The notes below the pieces were generated by a model, which saw only the letters and a list, made by a program, of their open reading frames with translations, was not told where the DNA came from and did not search any database. Shown in pieces: positions 9,245-18,846 of a stretch of 64,000 nt of DNA. The DNA lies in contig WGMG01000006.1 in NCBI GenBank assembly GCA_016125185.1, forward strand, positions 124,001-188,000. Reading direction: 5' to 3'. This DNA comes from Armatimonadota bacterium (GTDB taxonomy: Bacteria > Armatimonadota > Fimbriimonadia > Fimbriimonadales > Fimbriimonadaceae). Each line of letters begins with the position of its first letter. Position 1 is the first letter of the stretch. A program made the position numbers and the translations under genes.

Positions 9245-9820
9245 ATGAAAGCATTCTATATGCTGCTAGTCGTGGGTGCCGCTGTTAGCGCGCACGCACA
9301 AGTTATCGACACTTACCCTTTCTGGGACGGAAGCATCACCGCTGGATGGACCGCGATCGGACAATCGTTCGACGCTCCGGGATCCACTCTGACCGACTAC
9401 CAATTTGCGATCGAAGGCAACGCCAACGGCGGAACCCTTAACGTCTCGGTATTCAATTGGATTGCGGGCACAGGACCCACGGGTGCTTCCCTCTATTCCA
9501 CCTCGGTTGCTTGGCCGACCTCCACTGGAGACGTCGTCCTGAGTGGTCTCAACATTCCGATGACGGTCGGCGGCCATTACGGCGTTGTGGTTGACCTGAG
9601 CGGATCGACGAGCCAATCGGTCCATTATATGGGCAACACGACGGGTAACCCTTCCGGAAACGGATACTGGAGCGGAGACGATGGAGCCACCTGGAATGAC
9701 TTCCCGGGCCTGAGCACTGAGTTCAAAGCGACCTTCTCCTCGGTTCCCGAACCGGCTTCGATGGCCGTTCTCGGATTGGGTGCGCTTGCGCTTCTGCGCC
9801 GCCGACGCCAAACCAACTAA
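9245..9820 (+). CDS. PEP-CTERM sorting-domain protein
   Basis: A 191-residue exported protein. The signal peptide spans about residues 1-20 (MKAFYMLLVVGAAVSAHAQ). The body is rich in Gly, Thr and Ser and looks like a beta-sandwich. The C-terminus is a canonical PEP-CTERM tripartite signal: 'VPEPASM', a short hydrophobic segment 'AVLGLGALALL', then 'RRRRQ'. In other bacteria such proteins are handled by exosortase and are linked to the cell surface or extracellular matrix; no exosortase gene lies in this window. An in-frame TTG 12 nt upstream is less likely as start. It is followed by a strong terminator. Confidence 0.88.
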   Translation: MKAFYMLLVVGAAVSAHAQVIDTYPFWDGSITAGWTAIGQSFDAPGSTLTDYQFAIEGNANGGTLNVSVFNWIAGTGPTGASLYSTSVAWPTSTGDVVLSGLNIPMTVGGHYGVVVDLSGSTSQSVHYMGNTTGNPSGNGYWSGDDGATWNDFPGLSTEFKATFSSVPEPASMAVLGLGALALLRRRRQTN

Positions 9821-9839
9821 TTCGTCCTCGACCAAAACG

Positions 9840-9869
9840 AGGGACTTCATGAAAATGAAGTCCCTTTTT
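9840..9869. terminator. Rho-independent terminator of the PEP-CTERM gene
   Basis: An 11-bp perfect stem (9840-9850 with 9855-9865) with a GAAA tetraloop is followed on the plus strand by a T-run (9865-9869). A shorter T-run on the minus strand may let it also serve the convergent pirin gene. Confidence 0.85.
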
Positions 9870-9871
9870 GT

Positions 9872-10702
9872 TTACCGAGCGAACGTGCCCGCGTGGATCA
9901 TTTCCAGCGTTTCGTCGATGTCATCGACGGAATTCATCACGAACGAGCGGTACTGCAGGATCGGCTCGTCGAGTGGCACCGCCGAAACAAAGAAGAGCCG
10001 CGCGCCGTTCGGACCGGCTTGGATCACGACCTTTTCGCCACTGCTAAACACGACGACTTTCGGAGCCGATGCGGCCTTTCCGTCCGTCGTGACCGAACCG
10101 CGGATGACATAGGCAAGGGTGGCTGCATTGACCTCGGTCGGAATTTCAAACTCGGTATTAGGCTCCAACTGGACGTCCAAAATCGTCGGCTTGGCCGCGA
10201 TTCCGTCAAACATTCCGCTTGTGTTGGCATAGCTTCCGGCGACGATTCGAACCGTTTTTCCGCCCTCAACGATCTGGGGAACCGAGGCGGCTGGTCCGCC
10301 GTGGTAGGCGGGCGGAATGCGCTTCTGGTCGCGAGGAAGACTAAACCAAAGCTGAAGCATTTCGGCACCCTCGTTCCCTGGCTTCATCATCTCTTCGTGG
10401 TAGATGCCGTTGCCTGCCGTCATCCACTGGGTGCCACCCGGGCCGACAATGCCCTCATTACCAATACTATCCTTGTGACCGACCTCCCCTGTGATCACAT
10501 AGCTGACGGTCTCGATGCCGCGGTGGGGATGGCGAGGAAAGCCGACGACATCCGACTCTGGTCCGATGCTGGCATGATCGAGAAGCATGATGGGATCGAG
10601 AATCGCCATCCGCTCCCCACCGATGACTCGGTTGATCGTCACCCCTTTGGCCTCATCGATGGACGTTGGAGAGAAGAGAATAGCGGCTCGGCGTTGGCTC
10701 AT
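9872..10702 (-). CDS. Pirin family protein (cupin)
   Basis: A 276-residue bicupin. The metal-binding motif of pirins is present ('GFPRHPHRGIETVSYV', then 'GEVGHKDSIGNEG' and 'TAGNGIYHEE'), which gives the His and Glu ligands of the N-terminal cupin. Known pirins act as quercetinases or redox-sensing co-regulators; the role of this one cannot be read from context. A TATATT box (10714-10709) ends 6 nt before the ATG with no Shine-Dalgarno sequence, pointing to a leaderless mRNA. Confidence 0.92.
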   Translation of the reverse strand: MSQRRAAILFSPTSIDEAKGVTINRVIGGERMAILDPIMLLDHASIGPESDVVGFPRHPHRGIETVSYVITGEVGHKDSIGNEGIVGPGGTQWMTAGNGIYHEEMMKPGNEGAEMLQLWFSLPRDQKRIPPAYHGGPAASVPQIVEGGKTVRIVAGSYANTSGMFDGIAAKPTILDVQLEPNTEFEIPTEVNAATLAYVIRGSVTTDGKAASAPKVVVFSSGEKVVIQAGPNGARLFFVSAVPLDEPILQYRSFVMNSVDDIDETLEMIHAGTFAR

Positions 10703-10782
10703 ACGGTGAATATACGCTGACGATCGTTAAGCAAGATGTATGGCCGCATACAACTTGGAAAAAGGCTCTGGAACGTAGGTAG

Positions 10783-12927
10783 CTATCCCGCCCCGTCGGC
10801 CAAGGATAATTCTTTGTTCACCAAAGTGAGCGCGTCATTTAGAGCATTCACCGGACCCTGTGCTTCCTTGGGGTCGATATTGGCACTATTCATGTTCGCA
10901 AGCATCGATTCGAAACTGGCCTTGAACTTCTTCAGTTGATCGACTGAAATGAGGCCCGCATTTCTCTCGATCAGTTCTCTTGTGGCTGGGGAAAGTTCTC
11001 GATACCCATATAACCGCGAATCTGGAAATTGGCTCGGTTCCAGAAAGTCGGCTGCGTACCAGTGGGTCGGCGAAAAGTAGAACCGAAGCGTCCATCGCCT
11101 CTGGTGACCGATTTGGAATAGGTCGCTACGATAAATCTCACTACCAGACCGCACACAACTGTTGCGTTGGTCCACGACTTCAGGACGATCGGTGACTCCG
11201 ATTTCGATTTTGGCCCGATCCGTCTTCGCCGGATCGCACGTTCCGCAGACGACGTCATCGCTCGTGATCAGGCCGATTCCAGGTGCGCCGTAGATTCCGT
11301 TTTTCAACTCAAATGTGGGATCGTCCTCTGACCAGAGGTCTGGTGAAGATCCTCCAACTGACTTCCAATCGGGCGGCGAAAGAAGATATCTCTTGGCCAT
11401 TTCCAACTGGGCTGGTGTTAGGGAACGGTAGGAGAGGATCTCTCCATTCATCAACTTGGAAAGTTGCACTTCCGTCAGGGATGCGAACAAGTGCCGGACG
11501 CACGGCTCTTCGGGCAATTTGCAGTGGCTTCCCGTGGAGGAATATCCGTAGAATCGGTCGACAATGGTCTTGGAAAGAGCATCTGCATCGTAACCTAACT
11601 GACCACAAGTGAGCCCAACATAGGTGCGCATATCAAATGTGCTCGTGGCTGGCCCAATCAGCTTGCGGTCGCACTTCGATTGCCAATGCTCGGTGTAGTT
11701 GTAGGGATACAATTCAAGCCAGTCTTGAGACGAGCAATGAGCCCAAGTCATATCATCCGGATCCAAGTAGGACTTAAATCCGTAACTGGACTTTTGTGTC
11801 ACCATGGCCCAGTCTGGAACGCAAGCAACAATATTCTTGTGAAGCTGTTGTCCCAGGGATGCAAGCAATTCCTGGTTGCCCAGCGCAAGTCCATCGTGGA
11901 GGAACGATCGATGCACGAGGTCATCCAGGCACTTCGGATCGTCGGTGAATCGTCCACTTCCCCAAAAGGCAACTAAAGTGGCGGACGGAGGAGGCACAAC
12001 CAGCTTCTTGCTCCAGCTTGGAATCTCCAACTCGCTGTCATCGTCTTCAAGACTTAATTCGAGGCCAGTGCTTCCAATATCGTGCCCATCCCGATCGTAG
12101 GCGTTCAGATCCACGTAGCGCTCACCGTAGGTCTTGTAAACGATCGTCATGGTGACCACATAGGGTTCAGGGTCTGCTCTTTCGGATTCAGTGTAGGATT
12201 GGTAGCTCAGGGTTGTCTCATCCAGCAAGTTTTTGAGGCATTTGCCGTTTGGCCCCTCGACCGGCATCGATGCTAATTCGGATTTCCAAAGTCGGTTTTC
12301 CGACTCCAGCTTGCTGGCAATCATGGGATCCAGCCCTCGCTGGCTTGCCGTCGGGCAAGTAGAAAAGACAATCCGTTCGTCCGGTTGTAGCTGGGCAAGA
12401 GTGGCCGCGTCGAGATGACTGAGACCGCGCGAAAGGGCCCGCTCAAGAGGCTTCCACGACCTCATCTCTGTCGACTGACCCAAGTCAACCGATCGCAAAT
12501 AGGCGCGGCCACCGCTTCGAACGAACTTTGCGTCATAGGTCTCTGGGAAGTCGCGAGTCGCGCTGTCTAGTTGGTGCCGGTAGGTTTGGGTGAGTTTCCC
12601 AAATTCTTGATCCTCTTCTTTCTTACGCATCTCATTGGTGCGAATAAGAGCCCAGGCGTGATCGCGACTTTCGTGCCATTCGCCCTTCGTCACCGATGCG
12701 ATCTTGTCCATGATCTCTCGAATGGGGCGACTCTCAGCATGGACGAAAAGTATCTCGTCGCCAACTGGCCCGACTGCGTTCATGGGAATGCCGGTCACCG
12801 CGGAGAGTCTATCGACGACGAGAGTAGCCCGAGAGACCGGCGCATCGAGGGTGATCTGGCGCGCTAAGTCCTGTTGGCCCAGAGCTAGCCGGGCAAAACC
12901 CACCAACGCGACAAGACTCACCGCCAT
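10783..12927 (-). CDS. Large secreted protein of unknown function
   Basis: A 714-residue product with a signal peptide (residues 1-17, 'MAVSLVALVGFARLALG'). Residues 25-100 ('ITLDAPVSRATLVVDRLSAV' and 'PIREIMDKIASVTKGEW') resemble the small STN/secretin-N type domain that begins many Armatimonadota exported proteins. The rest is rich in Asp, Ser and Trp, with several Cys pairs (for example 'VCGTCDPAKT'), and I recognise no family. TATAAT (12942-12937) ends 9 nt before the ATG. It could be a periplasmic binding or structural protein; no enzyme signature was seen. Confidence 0.6.
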   Translation of the reverse strand: MAVSLVALVGFARLALGQQDLARQITLDAPVSRATLVVDRLSAVTGIPMNAVGPVGDEILFVHAESRPIREIMDKIASVTKGEWHESRDHAWALIRTNEMRKKEEDQEFGKLTQTYRHQLDSATRDFPETYDAKFVRSGGRAYLRSVDLGQSTEMRSWKPLERALSRGLSHLDAATLAQLQPDERIVFSTCPTASQRGLDPMIASKLESENRLWKSELASMPVEGPNGKCLKNLLDETTLSYQSYTESERADPEPYVVTMTIVYKTYGERYVDLNAYDRDGHDIGSTGLELSLEDDDSELEIPSWSKKLVVPPPSATLVAFWGSGRFTDDPKCLDDLVHRSFLHDGLALGNQELLASLGQQLHKNIVACVPDWAMVTQKSSYGFKSYLDPDDMTWAHCSSQDWLELYPYNYTEHWQSKCDRKLIGPATSTFDMRTYVGLTCGQLGYDADALSKTIVDRFYGYSSTGSHCKLPEEPCVRHLFASLTEVQLSKLMNGEILSYRSLTPAQLEMAKRYLLSPPDWKSVGGSSPDLWSEDDPTFELKNGIYGAPGIGLITSDDVVCGTCDPAKTDRAKIEIGVTDRPEVVDQRNSCVRSGSEIYRSDLFQIGHQRRWTLRFYFSPTHWYAADFLEPSQFPDSRLYGYRELSPATRELIERNAGLISVDQLKKFKASFESMLANMNSANIDPKEAQGPVNALNDALTLVNKELSLADGAG

Positions 12928-12975
12928 GCTATCCGCATTATAACGTGAGAGCGACGTGCAGGTGATTTGAGAAAG

Positions 12976-14013
12976 CTACCGAACCGCCGAAGCCAGCTTC
13001 TCCAGCAACGCGACCGTATCCTCAAACGAGGTACAGGCGTCCGTCACGCTCTGCCCATAGATCATGTGGTCCGAGATGTCCTGCCGTCCTTCGACGAGGT
13101 GGCTCTCGATCATCACGCCCATGATCCCATGGTCCGGCGACGCCAGTTGCTCGCAGATGCTCTCCACGACCTTGCCCTGGTTACGGTGGTCCTTGTTGCT
13201 GTTTCCGTGGCTCGCGTCGATCATAACCTTCGCCGGAAGGTCGTGCTTGTTCAGAAGCTTCACCGCGTTCTGCACATGCTCCTTCGAGAAGTTCGGCCCG
13301 GTTTGGGTTCCGCCGCGCAGGATCACATGGCAATCTTCATTGCCGCGCGTTTGAAACAGCGACGACACGCCCTGCTTGGTGATCGAAGGGAACCAATGCG
13401 ACTGCTTCGCCGCCATGACCGCCTCGACCGCACGCTGGACGTTGCCCTCGGTGGTGTTTTTGAATCCGACCGGCATCGACACGCCGCTGGCGAGTTCACG
13501 ATGGACTTGGCTCTCTGTGGTTCGCGCACCGATGGCCACCCACGCGGTGATGTCGGCGACGTGCTGAGGAATCTGAAGGTCGAGGAACTCGGAGCCGGTC
13601 GGCAGGCCCATCTCGTTGATGTCGAGCAGGAGCTTTCGCGCCGCTCGCAGGCCCTTATTAATATGGTACGACTCGTTCAGGTCGGGGTCGTTGATATAGC
13701 CCTTCCAGCCAACCGTCGTTCGCGGCTTCTCAAAGTAGGCGCGAACGACCATGACCAACTTGTCCGAAAGCTTTTCGGCAACCGGTGCCAGGCGCGACGC
13801 ATACTCGAAAACGCTCGCTGGGTCGTGGACGCTACACGGACCGACGACCACCACCAATCGGTTATCCCCACCGTGCAAAACCTCGACGATCGACTGGCGC
13901 GCCTTATCCACCGTTTCGGAAACCTCGTCGGAGACCGGCAGTTCTTCGTGCAGGATCGCCGGCGGGATCATGGGTCTCGCGTCAGTTATTCGTAAGTCGT
14001 CCGTAGGTCGCAT
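12976..14013 (-). CDS. aroF: 3-deoxy-7-phosphoheptulonate (DAHP) synthase, class I
   Basis: This enzyme condenses phosphoenolpyruvate and erythrose 4-phosphate in the first step of the shikimate pathway. The 345-residue product matches the AroF/G/H (type I-alpha) family in length and motifs: 'VVVVGPCSVHDP', 'VVRAYFEKPRTTVGWKG', 'CHVILRGG' and 'MIDASHGNS'. The reading frame is open for 47 more codons upstream, but the extension is not family-like; the ATG at 14013 gives a normal N-terminus with 'MRPTDDLRI'. Which allosteric isozyme it is (Phe, Tyr or Trp sensitive) cannot be judged, so the symbol is generic. TATACT at about 14057-14052 is a candidate -10 box. Confidence 0.95.
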   Translation of the reverse strand: MRPTDDLRITDARPMIPPAILHEELPVSDEVSETVDKARQSIVEVLHGGDNRLVVVVGPCSVHDPASVFEYASRLAPVAEKLSDKLVMVVRAYFEKPRTTVGWKGYINDPDLNESYHINKGLRAARKLLLDINEMGLPTGSEFLDLQIPQHVADITAWVAIGARTTESQVHRELASGVSMPVGFKNTTEGNVQRAVEAVMAAKQSHWFPSITKQGVSSLFQTRGNEDCHVILRGGTQTGPNFSKEHVQNAVKLLNKHDLPAKVMIDASHGNSNKDHRNQGKVVESICEQLASPDHGIMGVMIESHLVEGRQDISDHMIYGQSVTDACTSFEDTVALLEKLASAVR

Positions 14014-14151
14014 AGGGGTGTCGGCGGACGTCTTTGTTCGCCTCCCTAGTATATCTAGTTCAAGATTCGGGCCGAAGCAAAACGAGACGAATAACGTGGG
14101 GAAAACGATGCGCAAAAAATGTGACAAAACGTTGGCGAAAAAAACTCTTCC

Positions 14152-14199
14152 CATCTAGGGGTAGTGGTGACATAATGGTAGGGCCCCTATATCTAGTGG
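14152..14199 (+). promoter_or_regulatory. Candidate paired NrdR boxes upstream of nrdR-nrdJ
   Basis: Two imperfect 16-bp elements, one ending in TAGTGG at 14162-14167 and a better one (CCCCTATATCTAGTGG, 14184-14199), have their TAGTGG ends 32 bp apart, about three helical turns. The second resembles the NrdR-box pattern (AC-rich half, TATA centre, TAGTG half). They lie in the 200-bp gap before nrdR, where self-regulation of a reductase operon would be expected. Confidence 0.35.
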
Positions 14200-14215
14200 T
14201 TGAAGAGTTGCCCCC

Positions 14216-14713
14216 ATGCACTGCCCTTTTTGCGGAAACGATGATTTGAAGGTCCTGGATTCTCGTCCGGGAGCCGATGGCGAGTCGATCCGGCGTAGAA
14301 GGGAATGTGCCGGTTGCGCCAAGCGCTTCACCACCTGGGAGCGGTTCGAGAGGGCTCGCCTGTTCGTCATCAAACGCGACGGCAGTCGGTGCGATTTCAA
14401 CCGCGAAAAAGTGTTCGATTCCATGCGACTCGCCTGCGGCAAGCGCCCGGTCTCAGTTGAGACAATGCGACAGGCGGCCATCCGCATCGAAGACGAACTC
14501 TATCGCAAATTCGAGGACGAGGTCAGTACGAAGGAAATCGGGTCGTGTGTCATGCGCGAACTCGCGACGATCGACACGGTTGCCTACGTCCGGTTCGCAT
14601 CGGTCTATCGAGAATTCGAAACCGTTGCCGACTTCGCCGAAATGATCGAGCGAGTGCAGACCGAAGAGGCGCTCTCGCCGTTCAAACACCTTCAAAAAGA
14701 ACTTATATCATAG
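14216..14713 (+). CDS. nrdR: Transcriptional repressor NrdR
   Basis: NrdR senses ATP/dATP and represses ribonucleotide reductase genes. The 165-residue product is of family length. It has a zinc ribbon made by Cys3, Cys6, Cys31 and Cys34 (MHCPFC and 'ECAGCAK'), the signature 'DSRPGADGESIRRRRE', and an ATP-cone domain from about residue 48 ('FVIKRDGSRCDFNREKVF'). It lies 21 nt upstream of nrdJ on the same strand, so the two probably form an operon that NrdR itself controls. Confidence 0.97.
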   Translation: MHCPFCGNDDLKVLDSRPGADGESIRRRRECAGCAKRFTTWERFERARLFVIKRDGSRCDFNREKVFDSMRLACGKRPVSVETMRQAAIRIEDELYRKFEDEVSTKEIGSCVMRELATIDTVAYVRFASVYREFETVADFAEMIERVQTEEALSPFKHLQKELIS

Positions 14714-14734
14714 GAGAACTCAGGAAGAGAAATC

Positions 14735-17700
14735 ATGAAAATTCGACGCTACTTTACGCAATCTGGTAAGGACCCATACGCCGGTATCGACTTCGAGCCG
14801 CGCAAGAGCGAAATCCGCAACCCGGACGGTTCAACCGTTTTCCTTATGGAGAACGTCATGGTCCCGTCGCCGTGGAGCCAAGTCGCCACCGACATCCTCG
14901 CCCAGAAGTATTTTCGTAAAGCCGGACTGACACCAGGGAAGGTATATGGCGTCGAATACAGTCCGATGAACGAGTCGTCCATCAACCCGGCCGAGGCTCG
15001 CGAGACCGACTCGCGCCAGGTCTTCCACCGCCTCGCCGGCTGCTGGCGGCACTGGGGCGAGGAGTATGGCTACTTCGACTCCAAAGAGGATGCCCAAGCG
15101 TTCTATGACGAGCTTGTGCACATGCTGGCCCGGCAGATCGCCGCGCCCAACTCGCCGCAGTGGTTCAACACCGGCCTGCACTTCGCCTACGGCATCACCG
15201 GGACCCCGCAGGGCCACTACTATGTGGACCCCAAGACGACCCAGCTTTCGCTTTCCAAGAACGCCTACGAGCGCCCGCAACCCCACGCGTGCTTCATCCT
15301 AAGTGTGCGAGACGACCTGGTCAACGAAGGCGGCATCATGGACCTGTGGACCCGCGAGGCCCGCATCTTCAAGTACGGTTCCGGCGTCGGCACCAACTTC
15401 TCTCAGATTCGCGGCGAGAACGAAAAGCTCAGCGGCGGCGGCAAATCCAGCGGTCTCATGAGCTTCCTTCGCGTTGGCGACCGATCGGCGGGCGCCATCA
15501 AGTCCGGCGGCACCACTCGCCGTGCGGCCAAGATGGTTTGTCTTGACATCGACCACCCGGATATCGAAGAGTTCATCCACTGGAAGGTCAAGGAGGAACA
15601 GAAAGTCGCCTCTCTCGTGACTGGCTCCAAGCTCAACCAGCGGCACATCAACGCCATCATGAAGGCGTGTTATGTGGACGGCGTCGTCAACGCCAATCCG
15701 CGAACCAACTCCGCCCTCTGGACGGCTGTCGCCGAAGCCAAGCTCGACGAAATCCCGACGAACTACATCCAGCGCGCCATCCAGTTTGCCGAGCAAGGCT
15801 ACACCAGCATCGAGTTCCCGACCTACGACACCGGTTACGAATCCGAAGCATATATGACGGTTTCGGGTCAGAACTCTAACAATTCGATCCGCGTTTCCAA
15901 CGAATTCTTCCAAGCCGTCGAGGCCGATTCCGACTGGAACCTCACCACCCGGACCACCAAGAAGGTCGCCAAGACCCTATCGGCCAAGGACCTGTGGGAG
16001 GACCTCTGCGAGGCCGCATGGAACTGCGCCGACCCCGGACTCCAGTACGACAGCACCATCAACGAGTGGCACACCTGCCCAGCCCACGGGCGCATCAACG
16101 CCAGCAATCCGTGCTCGGAATACATGTTCCTGGACGACACCGCGTGCAACCTGGCATCGATCAACCTCGCCACGCTGTACGATCGCGAGACCGGAATTTT
16201 CGACGTCGAAGGCTATGTCCATGCCATCAACGTCTGGACTGTGGTCCTGGAAATCTCGGTGCTGATGGCCCAGTTCCCCAGCAAGGAGATCGCCCAGCTC
16301 AGCTACGACTTCCGCACCCTCGGCCTCGGCTATGCAAACCTTGGCGCATTGCTCATGCAGATGGGCATCCCCTACGACAGCAAGGACGGCTTTGCCATCG
16401 CTGGCGCGCTGACCTCTATCCTCGGCGGCGAAAGCTACGCTACCAGCGCCGAGATGGCCAAACAGCACGGCCCGTTCCCCAAGTTCCACCCGAACCGGGA
16501 CCACATGCTCCGCGTCATCCGCAACCACCGACGCGCCGCCTACGACGCACCGACCGAAGAGTACGAAGAGCTTTCGATCCTGCCTGTCGGCATCGACCAG
16601 CAGGTCTGCCCGTCGCTGTTGCTGAAGGCGGCTCACAAGGCGTGGGACCGTGCCGTCGAGATCGGCGAACGAAACGGTTTCCGCAACGCTCAGGTGACCG
16701 TCCTTGCCCCCACCGGCACCATCGGCCTCATCATGGACTGCGACACTACCGGCATCGAGCCCGACTTCGCCTTGGTGAAGTTCAAGAAGCTCTCCGGCGG
16801 TGGCTACTTCAAGATCATCAACCAGAGCATTCCGCCAGCGCTGAAGAAGCTCGGCTACTCGCAAGAGCAGATCGAAGACATCGTCGGCTACGCTACCGGC
16901 TACAAAACGCTGAAAAACGCGCCGTCGATCAACCACGAAACGCTGAAGGCAAAGGGCTTTACCGACGAGGTCCTGACTCAGTTGGAGAAGGGGCTGGAGT
17001 CGGCTTTCGAACTCAAGTTCGTTTTCAATAAGTTCAATCTTGGTGAAGAATTCTGTACCAAAACGCTCGGAATCTCCGAAGAGGATCTGAACGATTGGAC
17101 GTTCGACATGCTCGCCTATCTTGGCTTCACTCGTGACCAGATTGAAGCCGCCAACGAGTACGTGTGCGGCTCGATGACGATCGAAGGCGCTCCGCACCTT
17201 AAGGAAGAGCACCTGCCAATCTTTGACTGCGCCAACAAGTGCGGCAAGAAAGGCAAGCGGTTCATCTCCGCCGAAGGACACATCCGCATGATGGCGGCGG
17301 CCCAGCCGTTCCTCTCGGGTGCGATCTCCAAGACGATTAACCTTCCGGCCGAAGCGCGAGTGCAGGACGTGCATGACGCTTACTGGCTTTCGTGGAAGCT
17401 CGGCCTCAAAGCCAACGCGCTGTACCGAGACGGCTCGAAGCTCAGCCAACCGCTGAACTCGTCGACCAGCGACTCCGCCGCCGCAATTCTGGAAGCAACC
17501 CTGGATGGGGACCAAATCGGTGAGCATCGCGAACTGGTGGGTGCCTCGGCTAGCGGACCGACGAAGGATGCTTCTCCGGATGGAGAAGCCGGTGAGCTTG
17601 CGAACCGGATGAGGGGAACCGATCTCATCGGTCAGGACCTCTCCCAACACGAACAAATCGAAAAGATCGCCACGAAACTGGTCTACCGCTACATCAGCAA

Positions 17701-18652
17701 GCGACGCCTGATGCCTGGCCGACGCCGAGGCTACACCCAAAAGGCCCGAGTTGGCGGTCACAAGGTCTATCTGCGAACTGGTGAATTCGAAGACGGGACC
17801 CTGGGCGAAATCTTTGTCGACATGCACCGGGAAGGAGCCGCCTTCCGGTCGTTGATGAACTGCTTCGCCATCGCCGTCTCGCTCGGCCTGCAGTACGGCG
17901 TCCCGCTCGAAGAGTTCGTCGAGGCGTTCGTCTTCACCCGCTTCGAGCCGAACGGCATGGTCAGCGGCCACGACAACATCAAGATGTCCACCTCGGTCAT
18001 CGACTACATCTTCCGCGAACTCGCGATGTCGTACCTCGGCCGCAACGAGCTGGTCCAGGTGAAGCCGGAAGACCTGCGCAACGACACCGTTGGCCAGCCG
18101 ACCGACTACCCGGACTACGACGATGAAGAGGAAATCGCTGAACTGGAGGACTCCGAAATCCCGCCGGGATTCGCGGCCTCCGACCACTCCTCGCGTGGCT
18201 ACCTCGCCAACCGCGACCAGAGCCCGCTCCCTTTTGACGGCAACCCAGAGGCCCTGGGCTCACCGACCGAATCGCTCACCCGCAACCAGCAGGGAACCGA
18301 GCCGAAGTTCGAAGAGCGAATGGTCAGTGGCCACGGTGCGAACGGCGTCGGCCTGTTCGAGGTGTCCGACAATGCCCCCACAATCGTGAAGAAGGCTTAT
18401 CTCGCGGGCGAAGCTCCGGCTGTATCTAGCCCCTCCCCTAATGGGGAGGTGTCCGGCGGCATAGTCGCAGGACGGAGGGGTGAGGTTGCGAAAGCAACAC
18501 CTAAACTTTCCGAAGTCTCCGAGAAGATCCGAATGGCCCGCCTGCAAGGCTACGAAGGCGACCCCTGCGGTAACTGCGGCGCGTTCACGCTGGTGAGGAA
18601 CGGCGTGTGCCTGAAGTGCCAGAGTTGCGGAGAAACCAGCGGCTGTAGCTAG
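14735..18652 (+). CDS. nrdJ: Adenosylcobalamin-dependent (class II) ribonucleotide reductase NrdJ
   Basis: NrdJ reduces ribonucleotides to deoxyribonucleotides using a thiyl radical generated from adenosylcobalamin, with or without oxygen. The 1305-residue protein has '[19 protein letters not shown]' and '[11 protein letters not shown]' (active-site cysteine and barrel loops), '[13 protein letters not shown]' and '[19 protein letters not shown]'. The C-terminal tail carries paired cysteines ('[21 protein letters not shown]') that act as redox relay or zinc site. A good ribosome site (AGGAAGAG) precedes the ATG. Two linker stretches, about residues 935-955 and 1229-1256, are encoded by palindromic elements (listed separately) and are not part of the family core. 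Confidence 0.97.
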   Translation: MKIRRYFTQSGKDPYAGIDFEPRKSEIRNPDGSTVFLMENVMVPSPWSQVATDILAQKYFRKAGLTPGKVYGVEYSPMNESSINPAEARETDSRQVFHRLAGCWRHWGEEYGYFDSKEDAQAFYDELVHMLARQIAAPNSPQWFNTGLHFAYGITGTPQGHYYVDPKTTQLSLSKNAYERPQPHACFILSVRDDLVNEGGIMDLWTREARIFKYGSGVGTNFSQIRGENEKLSGGGKSSGLMSFLRVGDRSAGAIKSGGTTRRAAKMVCLDIDHPDIEEFIHWKVKEEQKVASLVTGSKLNQRHINAIMKACYVDGVVNANPRTNSALWTAVAEAKLDEIPTNYIQRAIQFAEQGYTSIEFPTYDTGYESEAYMTVSGQNSNNSIRVSNEFFQAVEADSDWNLTTRTTKKVAKTLSAKDLWEDLCEAAWNCADPGLQYDSTINEWHTCPAHGRINASNPCSEYMFLDDTACNLASINLATLYDRETGIFDVEGYVHAINVWTVVLEISVLMAQFPSKEIAQLSYDFRTLGLGYANLGALLMQMGIPYDSKDGFAIAGALTSILGGESYATSAEMAKQHGPFPKFHPNRDHMLRVIRNHRRAAYDAPTEEYEELSILPVGIDQQVCPSLLLKAAHKAWDRAVEIGERNGFRNAQVTVLAPTGTIGLIMDCDTTGIEPDFALVKFKKLSGGGYFKIINQSIPPALKKLGYSQEQIEDIVGYATGYKTLKNAPSINHETLKAKGFTDEVLTQLEKGLESAFELKFVFNKFNLGEEFCTKTLGISEEDLNDWTFDMLAYLGFTRDQIEAANEYVCGSMTIEGAPHLKEEHLPIFDCANKCGKKGKRFISAEGHIRMMAAAQPFLSGAISKTINLPAEARVQDVHDAYWLSWKLGLKANALYRDGSKLSQPLNSSTSDSAAAILEATLDGDQIGEHRELVGASASGPTKDASPDGEAGELANRMRGTDLIGQDLSQHEQIEKIATKLVYRYISKRRLMPGRRRGYTQKARVGGHKVYLRTGEFEDGTLGEIFVDMHREGAAFRSLMNCFAIAVSLGLQYGVPLEEFVEAFVFTRFEPNGMVSGHDNIKMSTSVIDYIFRELAMSYLGRNELVQVKPEDLRNDTVGQPTDYPDYDDEEEIAELEDSEIPPGFAASDHSSRGYLANRDQSPLPFDGNPEALGSPTESLTRNQQGTEPKFEERMVSGHGANGVGLFEVSDNAPTIVKKAYLAGEAPAVSSPSPNGEVSGGIVAGRRGEVAKATPKLSEVSEKIRMARLQGYEGDPCGNCGAFTLVRNGVCLKCQSCGETSGCS
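17570..17589. repeat. Small palindrome in frame inside nrdJ
   Basis: GCTTCTCC (17570-17577) and GGAGAAGC (17582-17589) form a perfect 8-bp stem around GGAT. It encodes 'ASPDGEA' inside a low-complexity linker. This looks like the remains of a mobile palindromic element tolerated in a flexible part of the protein. Confidence 0.5.
18430..18500. repeat. In-frame palindromic element in the 3' part of nrdJ
   Basis: CCCCTCC (18430-18436) pairs with GGAGGGG (18474-18480). Nested inside are CCTCCCC/GGGGAGG (18432-18438 with 18443-18449) and GTCC/GGAC (18451-18454 with 18470-18473); a GNRA-type hairpin GTTGC-GAAA-GCAAC follows at 18485-18498. The stretch is translated as a Pro/Gly/Arg-rich linker beginning '[11 protein letters not shown]'. 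It resembles the palindromic repeats that insert in frame in some bacterial genes. Confidence 0.6.
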
Positions 18653-18688
18653 TATTCAGAGTTCGCGAACACTGGTTTAGAGGAAAGA

Positions 18689-18766
18689 CTCGGGTGGCAC
18701 GTATAGATGCATCCGAGTCTTTGCTTTCAGTGGAGTTCCTTTCCATCTATGCGTGCAATTGTCCAA
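18689..18766. repeat. REP-like fold-back repeat, copy 1 (downstream of RAYT)
   Basis: A 78-bp unit, 73/78 identical to the copy at 19418 and in the same orientation. Within it GCACGTATAGATG (18697-18709) can pair with CATCTATGCGTGC (18744-18756) at 12 of 13 positions plus one G-T. A competing stem is AGACTCGG (18686-18693) with CCGAGTCT (18713-18720). Confidence 0.8.
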
Positions 18767-18824
18767 CATGGACAGAGGTGTCTCTCACTTTTTGAAGACA
18801 AAGACTCTACTACCTCTGTCCATG
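18767..18824. repeat. Perfect 13-bp inverted repeat
   Basis: CATGGACAGAGGT (18767-18779) and ACCTCTGTCCATG (18812-18824) are exact reverse complements separated by 32 nt. It starts immediately where repeat copy 1 ends and lies just beyond the 3' end of the RAYT gene. It has no T-run on either strand. Confidence 0.7.
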
Positions 18825-18846
18825 CCACCCACAAACATCTCAAACC

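Noticed and set aside
9051-9254. 67-codon minus-strand open frame before the TPR gene
   Set aside because: No start signal, A/T-rich intergenic composition and overlap with the PEP-CTERM gene start region; more likely promoter DNA.
15977-18187. A 736-codon open frame on the minus strand
   Set aside because: It is antisense to nrdJ and is a by-product of that gene's codon pattern; its protein has no family features.
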